Of a stretch of 64,000 nt of DNA, positions 15,061-21,314 are shown in pieces. Origin of the DNA: a virus. The notes beneath the pieces are model-generated. The model did not search any database. It was not told the origin of the DNA and worked only from the letters and a program-made list of their open reading frames with translations. The position numbers were made by a program, and so were the translations under genes. The DNA is taken from positions 1 through 64,000 of the IMG/VR virus record IMGVR_UViG_3300009419_000009, one strand, 5' to 3'. Numbering within the stretch: the first letter of the stretch is position 1; every line of letters begins with the position of its first letter.

Positions 15061-15417
15061 TTGTACGTATTGTTTGATTTTACGTGCCAACCCTAGACCA
15101 TACGGATGCCTAGAGCGACACTAGAGTTTACCTCGTTTCATGTCAATCTCCTTGATTAAATAAAATGCTCTGCGAACCCCGGTGGTAATTATACCGTATC
15201 AGACCTTTGGAGTCATCACGCACGGCCTCCACCCACTTCCCGACGGGTTCCGTTGTCGCATTGCCAGCGGCCTTTCGGTAGGAAGACTACCACCCTTGGC
15301 TATCACACCACTTCTCATCGTGCGGGTCACACTATCTGCTGATTAGGCAGAACGTTCTAGCTACAGGACACTTGTGTTGTTTAAGCCTGAGCACGGATGC
15401 AAGGCTCCTCTAAAAAT
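15061..15417 (-). other. Non-coding structured gap between tRNA-Lys(CTT) and tRNA-Asp
   Basis: 357 bases without a convincing protein gene. Short stems are visible, for example GGTAG(TCTTC)CTACC near 15277-15295. On the minus strand AAGGAG precedes ATG at 15141 by six bases, but that frame is only MKRGKL then stop (15121-15141). It could be a leader peptide, a chance match, or part of an RNA structure. No tRNA, RNase P or intron core was recognised. Confidence 0.4.
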
Positions 15418-15492
15418 TGGCGGTGCCAAGGGGTAACGATCCCCTTCTTCGAGCGTGACAGGCTCGTGTGCGTCCATGAACACTTTGGCACC
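15418..15492 (-). tRNA. tRNA-Asp(GTC)
   Basis: Perfect acceptor GGTGCCA/TGGCACC, anticodon stem CGAGC/GCTCG with loop CTGTCAC, T-stem GGGG/CCCC with loop ATCGTTA, discriminator G, CCA. Confidence 0.92.
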
Positions 15493-15498
15493 TAAAAA

Positions 15499-15574
15499 TG
15501 GTACACGGTACGGGAATCGAACCCGTCTTACTAACGTGAAAGGCTAGTGTCCTAAACCGATAGACGAACCGTGC
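15499..15574 (-). tRNA. tRNA-Glu(TTC)
   Basis: Anticodon stem CTAGC/GTTAG, loop CTTTCAC, acceptor GCACGGT/ACCGTGT, T-loop TTCGATT, CCA encoded. Confidence 0.93.
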
Positions 15575-15579
15575 ATAAA

Positions 15580-15664
15580 TGGTGGAGGTGGCTGGACTTG
15601 AACCAACAATGCACAAGGGCGGCGGATTTACAGTCCACTGGGGATACCATTTTCCTACACCTCC
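15580..15664 (-). tRNA. tRNA-Tyr(GTA)
   Basis: Anticodon stem GTGGA/TCCGC, loop CTGTAAA, class II variable arm (CGCCCTTGTGCA region), acceptor GGAGGTG/CACCTCC, CCA encoded. Confidence 0.93.
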
Positions 15665-15673
15665 AAATTTTTA

Positions 15674-15804
15674 CCATATAGAAACACACTCGGCTCCCCT
15701 TACAACCTTGTTCCTGTCAATTCAGGATGCACCTGGAATGAACCCAGCGGATCTCCTTGGTTGTTTGTATCTGTCAATTCAGATTGAAAATGTGTTCTTA
15801 TATA
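15674..15804 (-). ncRNA. Hairpin-bounded non-coding module B
   Basis: Begins with CCATATAGAAACACACT, the same boundary element as modules A and C. It ends with an imperfect complement (15791-15804), so the closing stem is degenerate. Inside are two hairpins with the identical loop TCAATT: CCTG-CAGG (around 15713-15726) and ATCTG-CAGAT (around 15770-15784). Different stems that both pair argue for selection on RNA structure. No coding frame. Confidence 0.45.
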
Positions 15805-15807
15805 ATA

Positions 15808-15889
15808 CCATATAGAAACACACTGGCTGTTGCTTGTCATTGTCTTTAACTACCTCTCGGTGGCGGTAGACCAGTGTGTTTTTATATGG
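15808..15889 (-). ncRNA. Hairpin-bounded non-coding module C
   Basis: An 82-base hairpin: CCATATAGAAACACACTGG (15808-15826) pairs with 15871-15889 over 19 positions with a single G-U wobble. The 44-base loop holds a second stem CTACC/GGTAG. On the minus strand the 5' arm begins with the CCA of module D. The stem is longer than an ordinary terminator and has no U tract. Function unknown. Confidence 0.55.
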
Positions 15890-16121
15890 TGGAGGACTGA
15901 GAATACATCTCTCCCATAAGCACCTCAAGCATTATTGTACACCTTGCGAGCGTACTTTCTCTTGACTTCCACTCGGGTCCTTGCGGATCTCCTAGTCTGC
16001 TTACAGTATCGCCGTTTTTAACGTCAAGCAGTAGACGTGTCATCATATGCTATTCTGCGGATTCCATTCCGTTAGCCTTGCGAGCTATTCAGGTGCGCTA
16101 ACACCTTACGAACCCCCCTCC
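15887..16121 (-). ncRNA. Non-coding module D with tRNA-like GGAGG...CCTCCACCA ends
   Basis: On the minus strand this 235-base segment starts GGAGGGGGGTTCG (16121 downward) and ends CAGTCCTCCACCA (15899-15887), so its ends can form an acceptor-like helix followed by discriminator A and CCA. Internal hairpins with TTGCG-type loops are at about 15942, 15979 and 16076 (plus strand CCTTGCG). A short frame GCA TAT GAT GAC ACG TCT ACT GCT TGA (AYDDTSTA, stop) recalls a tmRNA tag, but the T-loop is not canonical. It could be a degenerate tmRNA-like or novel RNA; no family is confirmed. Confidence 0.4.
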
Positions 16122-16222
16122 ACAAACTAATGTCACCTTGCGAGCTTCATTAGACTTGATTCACTTGCGTGTCAAGTATTAGATACTTTTCACATATGAC
16201 CGAGGCAGTCTTTGCGTTTTTG

Positions 16223-16296
16223 TAATGATAGTTGGGATTTGAACCCGACTGCATCCAGCTTAAAAGGCTAGCGTTCAACCATTGAACTTTATCAAC
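16223..16296 (-). tRNA. tRNA-Lys(TTT)-like, degenerate
   Basis: D-arm GTTC/GAAC with AATGGTT loop, anticodon stem CTAGC/GCTGG with loop CTTTTAA (TTT), T-loop TTCAAAT. The acceptor GTTGATA/TATCATT has a U-U mismatch and the T-stem a C-A mismatch. The 3' end reads ACAA instead of CCA. Either a decaying copy or a tRNA needing host CCA addition. Confidence 0.55.
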
Positions 16297-16776
16297 CTAC
16301 CGTGATGAGCTACCTCTGTTGCTATATAATCTTTTGGACTACATAATACAACTCACCACATACCTTTCCTCTTGCGGAGTAATCAGTGATGTTTCACGAC
16401 CAGTGTCCTGCTTCAAAACAGTCCACCACCCATTAACATTGCACACGAGCCCTTGGGTGCAACCCCTCGAACCAATATACTACCCTTTCTCATACCTGTT
16501 GACAAGTTGGTTTTGTATGGAAGTCAGCACCACCTGTTACTTTTCATGCACCCTGGTTCCCTTACGGGCCAGTCGATACACATTCTTCCCCATACACTTG
16601 CTTCACAGTTACAACCACCGGTCTTATCAGTGATCGCTACCTTGCGATAGTGAGCAGGCTTGTTTACATGAACCATCTCTGGCGCAGGAGTGTAGGACTC
16701 ATCTGCTTTGGGTAGGTCACCCTACTTATTCTTCGTAGACGGCAAGCCGCCTACAGGACAATAAACTGCCCCGAAA
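16297..16776. other. Gap without protein genes, short stem-loops only
   Basis: 480 bases. Short frames here do not look coding (C/T-rich, no Shine-Dalgarno). Hairpins are visible: ATCGC(TACCTT)GCGAT near 16634-16649, GTAGG(TCAC)CCTAC near 16711-16724, and GTAG-CGGC-AA-GCCG-CTAC near 16736-16755. It is probably part of the same structured-RNA island. Confidence 0.4.
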
Positions 16777-16903
16777 CTTTATTTGTTCTGCCATCTGCAC
16801 TATATGCCTCGCTCAACAGCTTTACTCGAGTTTACTGTTTATTGCTTTGGTTACATAACGCTTGATCTTGCCTCTGTGCTTACAGAAGGCAGAACAAATA
16901 AAG
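16777..16903 (-). ncRNA. Hairpin-bounded non-coding module E
   Basis: A perfect 16-base inverted repeat, CTTTATTTGTTCTGCC (16777-16792) against 16888-16903, encloses 95 bases with no coding frame. The arrangement (long outer stem, ~100-base interior) matches modules A and C although the stem sequence differs. It lies between the degenerate tRNA-Lys and tRNA-Leu(TAG). Confidence 0.5.
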
Positions 16904-17113
16904 CCCATATCAAAACATACTACAGGAACTCCACTTACCTCACAGGACCGTCTCCTGCTACTTCCGTTTCGTCATTACAGTCTAACATACTCCACCGTGT
17001 CATACTTGGGTTTCCCCTCAACTTTCATGTGACTTGCACAGAGCCAGTCCGTCAACTGGTTATCCTCAGTGCAAGCACCTAGTGGTGTTAGCAACCTCTA
17101 ATACATTTAGATA
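16904..17113. other. Gap before tRNA-Leu(TAG), nothing recognised
   Basis: 210 bases with no coding frame and no complete tRNA cloverleaf. It contains GTGCAAGCAC-like and ACCAACTGG-like partial stems. No promoter hexamers of good quality were seen. Confidence 0.35.
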
Positions 17114-17190
17114 TGGTGCCCAAGGAGAGACTCGAACTCTCAAAATTTGGCTTCTAAGACCAACACGTATACCAATTCCGTCACCTGGGC
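17114..17190 (-). tRNA. tRNA-Leu(TAG) with short variable loop
   Basis: Acceptor GCCCAGG/CTTGGGC, anticodon stem TTGGT/GCCAA with loop CTTAGAA, discriminator A, CCA encoded. Only about five bases (ATTTT) separate anticodon and T stems, unlike the long arm of tRNA-Leu(TAA) at 18096. Confidence 0.9.
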
Positions 17191-17251
17191 ATTGCTTTTT
17201 AACGATGTTAAAGAACATTTGTTCGTCTGCAAACGATGTTGCAGTTGGGTT

Positions 17252-17280
17252 AGTGTAACTGCAATTTGCATTGCTGTCAA
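17252..17280 (-). promoter_or_regulatory. Sigma70-type promoter TTGACA-N17-TACACT
   Basis: -35 at 17275-17280 and -10 at 17252-17257 on the minus strand. It would start near 17245 and transcribe tRNA-Leu(TAG). It is a repeat copy of the promoter 102 bases upstream, sharing TTGACAGCAATG and a TTTTGCAACA block. Confidence 0.75.
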
Positions 17281-17353
17281 CTAATTTTTCTACTGTGTTG
17301 CAAAACAACAACAGCACCCTTGTTAGCAACACGATGTTTGCTACAGTTTCACA

Positions 17354-17382
17354 AGTATATGTGATCCTGGCATTGCTGTCAA
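17354..17382 (-). promoter_or_regulatory. Sigma70-type promoter TTGACA-N17-TATACT
   Basis: -35 at 17377-17382 and -10 at 17354-17359, 17-base spacer. First of a tandem pair reading toward tRNA-Leu(TAG). Confidence 0.78.
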
Positions 17383-17477
17383 CTGCTTTTTTAACATGTT
17401 GCAAAAATACTACACTGGTTGTTGACTTTGCAACACTTACAGATTCACAGTCGGTAAGTCATGTTCGTCCAATGTAG

Positions 17478-17541
17478 GTATCAAAGCACTCTTCATGGAT
17501 GAACCCACTTGTCCCCTCGCGGGTAGAGAATGCTTTGATAC
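17478..17541 (-). repeat. Perfect 11-base inverted repeat with T-arm-like loop
   Basis: GTATCAAAGCA (17478-17488) pairs exactly with 17531-17541. The 42-base loop contains, on the minus strand, CCCGCGAGGGG and TGGGTTCATCCA, the latter resembling a T-arm. It may be a tRNA remnant or a processing stem. Confidence 0.5.
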
Positions 17542-17661
17542 GTTACCATTTTACCATCTGCGTTTCCACCACAGACTTCTCATCCGGTAAGCCGCCCACA
17601 TTAATAGCCGATGTTTTGAGTGCCAGCAGGGTCGCGTTCCCTATACACACTTTTCATGATC

Positions 17662-17690
17662 CTAAAAACAAAAAACCCCAGGGTTTTAAG
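17662..17690 (-). terminator. Rho-independent terminator after the 46-residue ORF
   Basis: On the minus strand AAAACC/GGTTTT forms a short stem followed by TTTTTTGTTTTT. It closes the small transcription unit whose promoter is at 17921-17949. Confidence 0.65.
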
Positions 17691-17725
17691 CCTAGGGTCC
17701 TTGGAGTTTGCTGAGTTAATTTGTG

Positions 17726-17866
17726 TTAACTGTGCGAGTCTCCTGGACCCTTGGTGCCTGGTAGTGTGCGATCATTACTAATCTCAGTCGCAGACCACAA
17801 GGCCACTGGCATAAATGAATATGCTTGGCTATGCTGTTTGCAGTTGAGAACGAATGTCGGTTTCAT
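17726..17866 (-). CDS. Small ORF (46 aa) with its own promoter and terminator
   Basis: The frame starts at ATG 17866 (MKPTFVLNCKQHSQAYSFMP) and ends at TAA 17726-17728. A purine-rich AAAGGA stretch lies 12 bases upstream of the ATG. A consensus promoter starts RNA about 48 bases before it, and a terminator follows 36 bases after the stop, so it forms a complete monocistronic unit in the tRNA island. No similarity recognised. The alternative is a ~240-base non-coding RNA. Confidence 0.5.
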   Translation of the reverse strand: MKPTFVLNCKQHSQAYSFMPVALWSATEISNDRTLPGTKGPGDSHS

Positions 17867-17920
17867 TTTGTTTCTTTTTCCTTTGATACTCAGTACATTA
17901 TTGCACTGTGTAAGTCTTGT

Positions 17921-17949
17921 ATTGTAGAGATATTTAGCAATGCTGTCAA
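17921..17949 (-). promoter_or_regulatory. Sigma70-type promoter TTGACA-N17-TACAAT
   Basis: -35 at 17944-17949 and -10 at 17921-17926 on the minus strand, 17-base spacer, sharing TTGACAGCA with the other island promoters. It drives the unit containing the 46-residue ORF. Confidence 0.82.
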
Positions 17950-17995
17950 CCTCTTATGGTTTATTTAGTCTTTTGTTGTTTTTTCACAATGTATC

Positions 17996-18085
17996 TGGTC
18001 CCCCGTTGCAGAATCGAACTGCATCCTGGACCTTATCTAGATTAATCGTGTATAAAACGACCTGCTCTCCATGAGCTAACGGGGG
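17996..18085 (-). tRNA. tRNA-Ile(TAT), atypical D and variable loops
   Basis: Acceptor CCCCCGT/ACGGGGG, D-stem GCTC/GAGC with only a five-base loop, anticodon stem GTCGT/ACGAT with loop TTTATAC, T-stem TGCAG/CTGCA, CCA. The region between anticodon and T stems is about 21 bases and unstructured, unusual for an isoleucine tRNA. Confidence 0.75.
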
Positions 18086-18095
18086 ATTAAAAACT

Positions 18096-18180
18096 TGGTA
18101 CCCCCGACCGGACTCGAACCGGTACGCCTCAACGGCGGCAGATTTTAAGTCTGCTATGTCTACCATTCCATCACAGGGGC
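18096..18180 (-). tRNA. tRNA-Leu(TAA)
   Basis: Anticodon stem GCAGA/TCTGC, loop CTTAAAA, full class II variable arm CGCC-GTTGA-GGCG, acceptor GCCCCTG paired to CGGGGGT, CCA encoded. A GATGAT/ATCATC hairpin lies just upstream (18183-18204). Confidence 0.94.
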
Positions 18181-18261
18181 ACGATCATCATAAAGATGAT
18201 ATTCGTAATCGGCCTATGTAGAATGGAGTGTTCATGTGTGTACTATAACTTGAATATTTAT

Positions 18262-18744
18262 TTATGTCAACCGCGATTCTTCAATTTCTAACCAGGTGTG
18301 GTCACCCATGTATTTCACTTGCGTTTGGTATTCGTAGTCTTCGGGTGCAGAGCTTGACCAATCGTTAGGCCCATGGTGTGTCAGTAGAACATGTTGTTTG
18401 CGCTTGTCCCAGACCAACCAGTAAGTCTGGCCCATCACAGGACTGAACTGATATACAGCGGCATGCACTGCATCTGTGACATCTAGTCGTCGTTTGATTG
18501 ACTGTGCTTGTTTTTCCAGTACTGAGACCAGTTCCATGATCCTGTCGTACTCTTGCTGGGCATACATCCTAGCATGGTTGATCATGAGATCTTTTTGCTG
18601 TGTAACGGGCACAAGATCAAACTTGGGTCCACCTGCTTCAGTTGGGTAAGGTGTTACATTACGATTAAAAAACGGAATAATCCCGCCTGTGGTGGTAGAG
18701 TCATAACTGTCTCTGCCCTTGGCTAGGTTTGATTTTTTTTCCAT
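18262..18744 (-). CDS. DUF2452-like conserved protein
   Basis: 160 residues. PYPTEAGGPKFDLVPV (32-47), the central helix with ARMYAQQEYDRIMELV, and the C-terminal FSPVMGQTYWLVWDK block match DUF2452 proteins, found in bacteria and some large phages and of unknown function. The conserved proline/glycine segment and the Y-x-L block are intact, so it looks full length. It sits inside the tRNA island between tRNA-Leu(TAA) and tRNA-Arg(TCT). No catalytic residues can be assigned. Confidence 0.7.
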   Translation of the reverse strand: MEKKSNLAKGRDSYDSTTTGGIIPFFNRNVTPYPTEAGGPKFDLVPVTQQKDLMINHARMYAQQEYDRIMELVSVLEKQAQSIKRRLDVTDAVHAAVYQFSPVMGQTYWLVWDKRKQHVLLTHHGPNDWSSSAPEDYEYQTQVKYMGDHTWLEIEESRLT

Positions 18745-18760
18745 GTAATTACTTATGTCT

Positions 18761-18835
18761 TGGTCCGGCGTGAAGGAATCGAACCCTCATTCTGGGAGTA
18801 GAAATCCCATGCATTATCCATTATACTAACGCCAG
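18761..18835 (-). tRNA. tRNA-Arg(TCT)
   Basis: Anticodon stem TGGGA/TCCCA, loop TTTCTAC, acceptor CTGGCGT/ACGCCGG, T-loop TTCGATT, CCA. Fourth arginine tRNA; reads AGA. Confidence 0.93.
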
Positions 18836-18840
18836 ATGTT

Positions 18841-18915
18841 TGGTGGGCTCACTGTGAATTGAACACAGACTCAATCGATTATGAGTCGACTGCTTTACCA
18901 TTAAGCTATGAGCCC
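18841..18915 (-). tRNA. tRNA-Ile2(CAT)
   Basis: Loop CTCATAA in stem GTCGA/TCGAT, acceptor GGGCTCA/TGAGCCC, CCA. The region GCGACTCATAATCGCTT of E. coli Ile2 is closely mirrored, suggesting C34 is lysidine-modified by TilS to read AUA rather than AUG. Confidence 0.85.
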
Positions 18916-18923
18916 AAATTGCT

Positions 18924-18952
18924 ATTGTATGATTTATTTAGATTGCTGTCAA
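18924..18952 (-). promoter_or_regulatory. Sigma70-type promoter TTGACA-N17-TACAAT heading the tRNA island
   Basis: -35 at 18947-18952 and -10 at 18924-18929 on the minus strand. RNA would start near 18917, directly at tRNA-Ile2. The -35 lies at the very end of the preceding nuclease-like gene. Confidence 0.85.
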
Positions 18953-18955
18953 CCG

Positions 18956-20290
18956 TCATCTAGCACGTGGAAACACGGGTCTCTGTGCAGATGGTGCTGG
19001 TGTTGCCGCTGTTTGCGCTGATGGCGCCATGGTTCGTGCTGGTATTGCAACCGGAGCTGGTGCTGTTGCATCAGGTTCTGATTTTTTGGTTTTAGGAAAC
19101 ATTTTGTAAACCATTTTACCAATTTTGGCTGGATCGGTCCCTTTGGTGTATTCTTGTGCAATCATATTAGTTATGTTGGCAATAGATTGCGGATCCGACA
19201 CACCTCGCTCATAGGCCATTTCTTTGGCTGCTGCCTGAGCAATGGTCATAATTTTTTGTTTAGATAACTTTTGCCCAGTTTGTGGCAAAGATTTGGCCAC
19301 GTCAAAACGTCCAGCACGTATAGACGCACCCGGTGCTAGTTCCACTTGCGGCATCATTTCTGCTTCTGGTGCCAGAATGTAAGCAGTTTTCACGCTGATC
19401 TGGCCTTCCATGTCGTCAAAGTCTTTGAAGTATTGTACTTGTTCTGTGGGCAGGTCCATGATCAACATGCCTTCAAATTGACTGTACTTTTTGTAGTTAT
19501 TATAACCAACCCTGGCAATGGCACGTAGGATGGAGTTTTCATCACCGTCCATGAGTGCTTTTTGATATTCACCATTGGGCACATGATTGAATGTGCCGTC
19601 TGCAATGGCTTTACAAACTGTTTTTAAGTTCTTGGGATTGATTCTTGGACGAATAGTGTTTACCCAGTTGTCCAAACCCACACGATCACCAATTTTTACA
19701 AGGCGGCCTGCTGAGTTTGCAATAGCACTACGAATACCTGTTAGATCTAAGTTGGCTTTGCGGGCATTGATCCAGCGGCCACCTTTGGCTGCACGTGCTT
19801 TGACTTCAACTGGCATCTTGTTAACGATAATATCGCCGCCGCCTTTGATACGGCCACTCCAGGCAATGTTGGGATGTAGTACTGCCAGTGCCACCTCGCA
19901 CGGACCCACACCTTGCGCAGTTAATTCTGTTGATAAATCTTTGAATAACTCTTTACCAAATCCTGTGCCAATTACGTCGTCAAATGAATGCAACGATCCG
20001 TCTAACAGTTTACCTACATCGATTCCGTTGCCGTTTTTTACAAGCTCTAGGAAAGCATCTTTTTCTTCAATTGGAGCATCAATGTCAATGATTGAACGTG
20101 CGATCTTTGATAGAAACACACTGGCGTCAGCATCTTTGCCCAGCACTGATTTGATGCGTTCTTCAATGTTTCCTGCTTTGAGCGTTCGCAAGACTTTTTG
20201 CAGAACAGATGGATCATCGGTGGATTTTACCACTGCGATAATCTCTTTCTTAAGTGCAGGATCTTCTAGTACCAGGTCTGTATAGCGCAT
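18956..20290 (-). CDS. Conserved phage protein with PD-(D/E)XK-like nuclease motif
   Basis: 444 residues. The only recognisable motif is nuclease-like: Glu132 in PCEVALAV, then GGGDIIVNKMPVEVKARA (150-167) giving Asp153 and Glu162-Val-Lys164, the spacing of a PD-(D/E)XK active site. Flanking hydrophobic strands and IKGGGD support this. The C-terminal ~60 residues are a disordered Ala/Pro tail. It starts 27 bases downstream of a late-type promoter. It could be a DNA-processing or virion-associated nuclease; whether it cuts DNA is unknown. Confidence 0.6.
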   Translation of the reverse strand: MRYTDLVLEDPALKKEIIAVVKSTDDPSVLQKVLRTLKAGNIEERIKSVLGKDADASVFLSKIARSIIDIDAPIEEKDAFLELVKNGNGIDVGKLLDGSLHSFDDVIGTGFGKELFKDLSTELTAQGVGPCEVALAVLHPNIAWSGRIKGGGDIIVNKMPVEVKARAAKGGRWINARKANLDLTGIRSAIANSAGRLVKIGDRVGLDNWVNTIRPRINPKNLKTVCKAIADGTFNHVPNGEYQKALMDGDENSILRAIARVGYNNYKKYSQFEGMLIMDLPTEQVQYFKDFDDMEGQISVKTAYILAPEAEMMPQVELAPGASIRAGRFDVAKSLPQTGQKLSKQKIMTIAQAAAKEMAYERGVSDPQSIANITNMIAQEYTKGTDPAKIGKMVYKMFPKTKKSEPDATAPAPVAIPARTMAPSAQTAATPAPSAQRPVFPRAR

Positions 20291-20310
20291 TGTTTAACTC
20301 GTAATAAGAG

Positions 20311-20318
20311 TATTTATG
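20311..20318 (-). promoter_or_regulatory. T4-type late promoter
   Basis: CATAAATA on the minus strand, 21 bases before the ATG at 20290. Confidence 0.6.
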
Positions 20319-20320
20319 CG

Positions 20321-21070
20321 CTAGTGATCAATACGGTAAAGAGCTTTGTCCAGCCACGGAAACAGCGCATCCTGCTGGCGCACATGCCCGTAAGTGCGAA
20401 CACTGTTGGCAATGCTGTCGTTTACCAAGCCTTTTTCTATTAGCTCAAACCATGTGGTTTTTGCCGGATCCATAGGAGCAACATCTGATTTGAACACAGC
20501 CACATGCAACCAAGGATCATCTATGGCCTTGCGAAAATACGCATCTTTACAATCAAATCCATTCACAGCCAGCATGTACAGCATGGTCACAAATGTATGA
20601 TTAAAAAACTGAAAATTTTCGCCACGACTTTGCCAGCGTCCGTATTCATGATAGGTCAGCATGGGCATGCCCAGATACAGCATGCCGTTTACATTCATTT
20701 GTTCGCTGAACAGTCGCATGGTTTTTATTGGATTCACTGCATACTGAAATGCATCGTGACACCAGATTACATCAACAGTCTGTGGTAAACATGCTGTTTC
20801 AAAATCTTTTTGGATGTACAACATGTTGGTTGGTTGCTCAAAGTCAATCAACTTTGGCCTGCGATCCACTGCATAGCATTGCAGATTCAACGGATCTCGT
20901 ACATCATCTCTGGTGGATGCTTGTGCCCACCAAAGTGTATCCAGACATGCACCAGCACCCATGTCTGCTACGCTACTGATACTTTCCATGAACGTATCAT
21001 GTTCTCGTAAGAGATTCAACACCATTTGACTATGGTTGTGACTTTGTATTGCATTATCAAACTGAGCCAT
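20321..21070 (-). CDS. SAM-dependent methyltransferase-like protein
   Basis: 249 residues with a class I methyltransferase Rossmann pattern: motif I SVADMGAGACLDTLWW (33-48), and the acidic/post-I region LQCYAVDRRP. Motif IV-like VDVIWCHDAFQYAVNPIKTM is followed by MLYLGMPML. The layout resembles small-molecule methyltransferases and several T4-like cyanophage homologues. No DNA-methylase catalytic DPPY/NPPY motif is present, so the substrate is probably not DNA bases. Its start overlaps the end of the preceding small gene by 14 bases, in an operon with UvsY and UvsX. Confidence 0.75.
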   Translation of the reverse strand: MAQFDNAIQSHNHSQMVLNLLREHDTFMESISSVADMGAGACLDTLWWAQASTRDDVRDPLNLQCYAVDRRPKLIDFEQPTNMLYIQKDFETACLPQTVDVIWCHDAFQYAVNPIKTMRLFSEQMNVNGMLYLGMPMLTYHEYGRWQSRGENFQFFNHTFVTMLYMLAVNGFDCKDAYFRKAIDDPWLHVAVFKSDVAPMDPAKTTWFELIEKGLVNDSIANSVRTYGHVRQQDALFPWLDKALYRIDH

Positions 21071-21314
21071 GTGTCAATATCTCAACTATTATTTTTTCTC
21101 TGTAGCTTTTTAATCTTGACTCAAATTGGTAGATAGACTCTGCGGTGTCCGTGTGCGTTGGATTCCATGAAAGATTCCTGGACATATAATTTGCCCAGTG
21201 TTCAAGTGCATCTCTTTCAATTTGCAAATTGATAGCATCGCTTTTGGGCTTGGCATTTTTGCACAAGGTCCATTCTTCCAACAGTTGTTCGCCACGTTGC
21301 TGTATGGTCATCAA
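21057..21314 (-). CDS. Small hypothetical protein
   Basis: 85 residues, MMTIQQRGEQLLEEWTLCKN at the start, highly helical and charged, no motif recognised. It is overlapped by the UvsY stop (four bases) and the methyltransferase start, so it is likely translated in the recombination operon. Confidence 0.6.
   Translation of the reverse strand: MMTIQQRGEQLLEEWTLCKNAKPKSDAINLQIERDALEHWANYMSRNLSWNPTHTDTAESIYQFESRLKSYREKIIVEILTHGSV

Noticed and set aside
15121-15141. Six-codon frame MKRGKL with a good Shine-Dalgarno
   Set aside because: Too short to separate from chance; mentioned with the gap only.
15061-15417. RNase P RNA or group I intron
   Set aside because: No RNase P conserved core and no group I P7 sequence pair could be found.
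16319-16650. Frames 16319-16633 and 16453-16650
   Set aside because: C/T-rich, no start signals, hairpin-containing region inside the ncRNA island.
19587-20285. 232-residue plus-strand frame
   Set aside because: Entirely antisense to the 444-residue nuclease-like gene; composition (Ser/Pro/Leu) and lack of start signals indicate a shadow.
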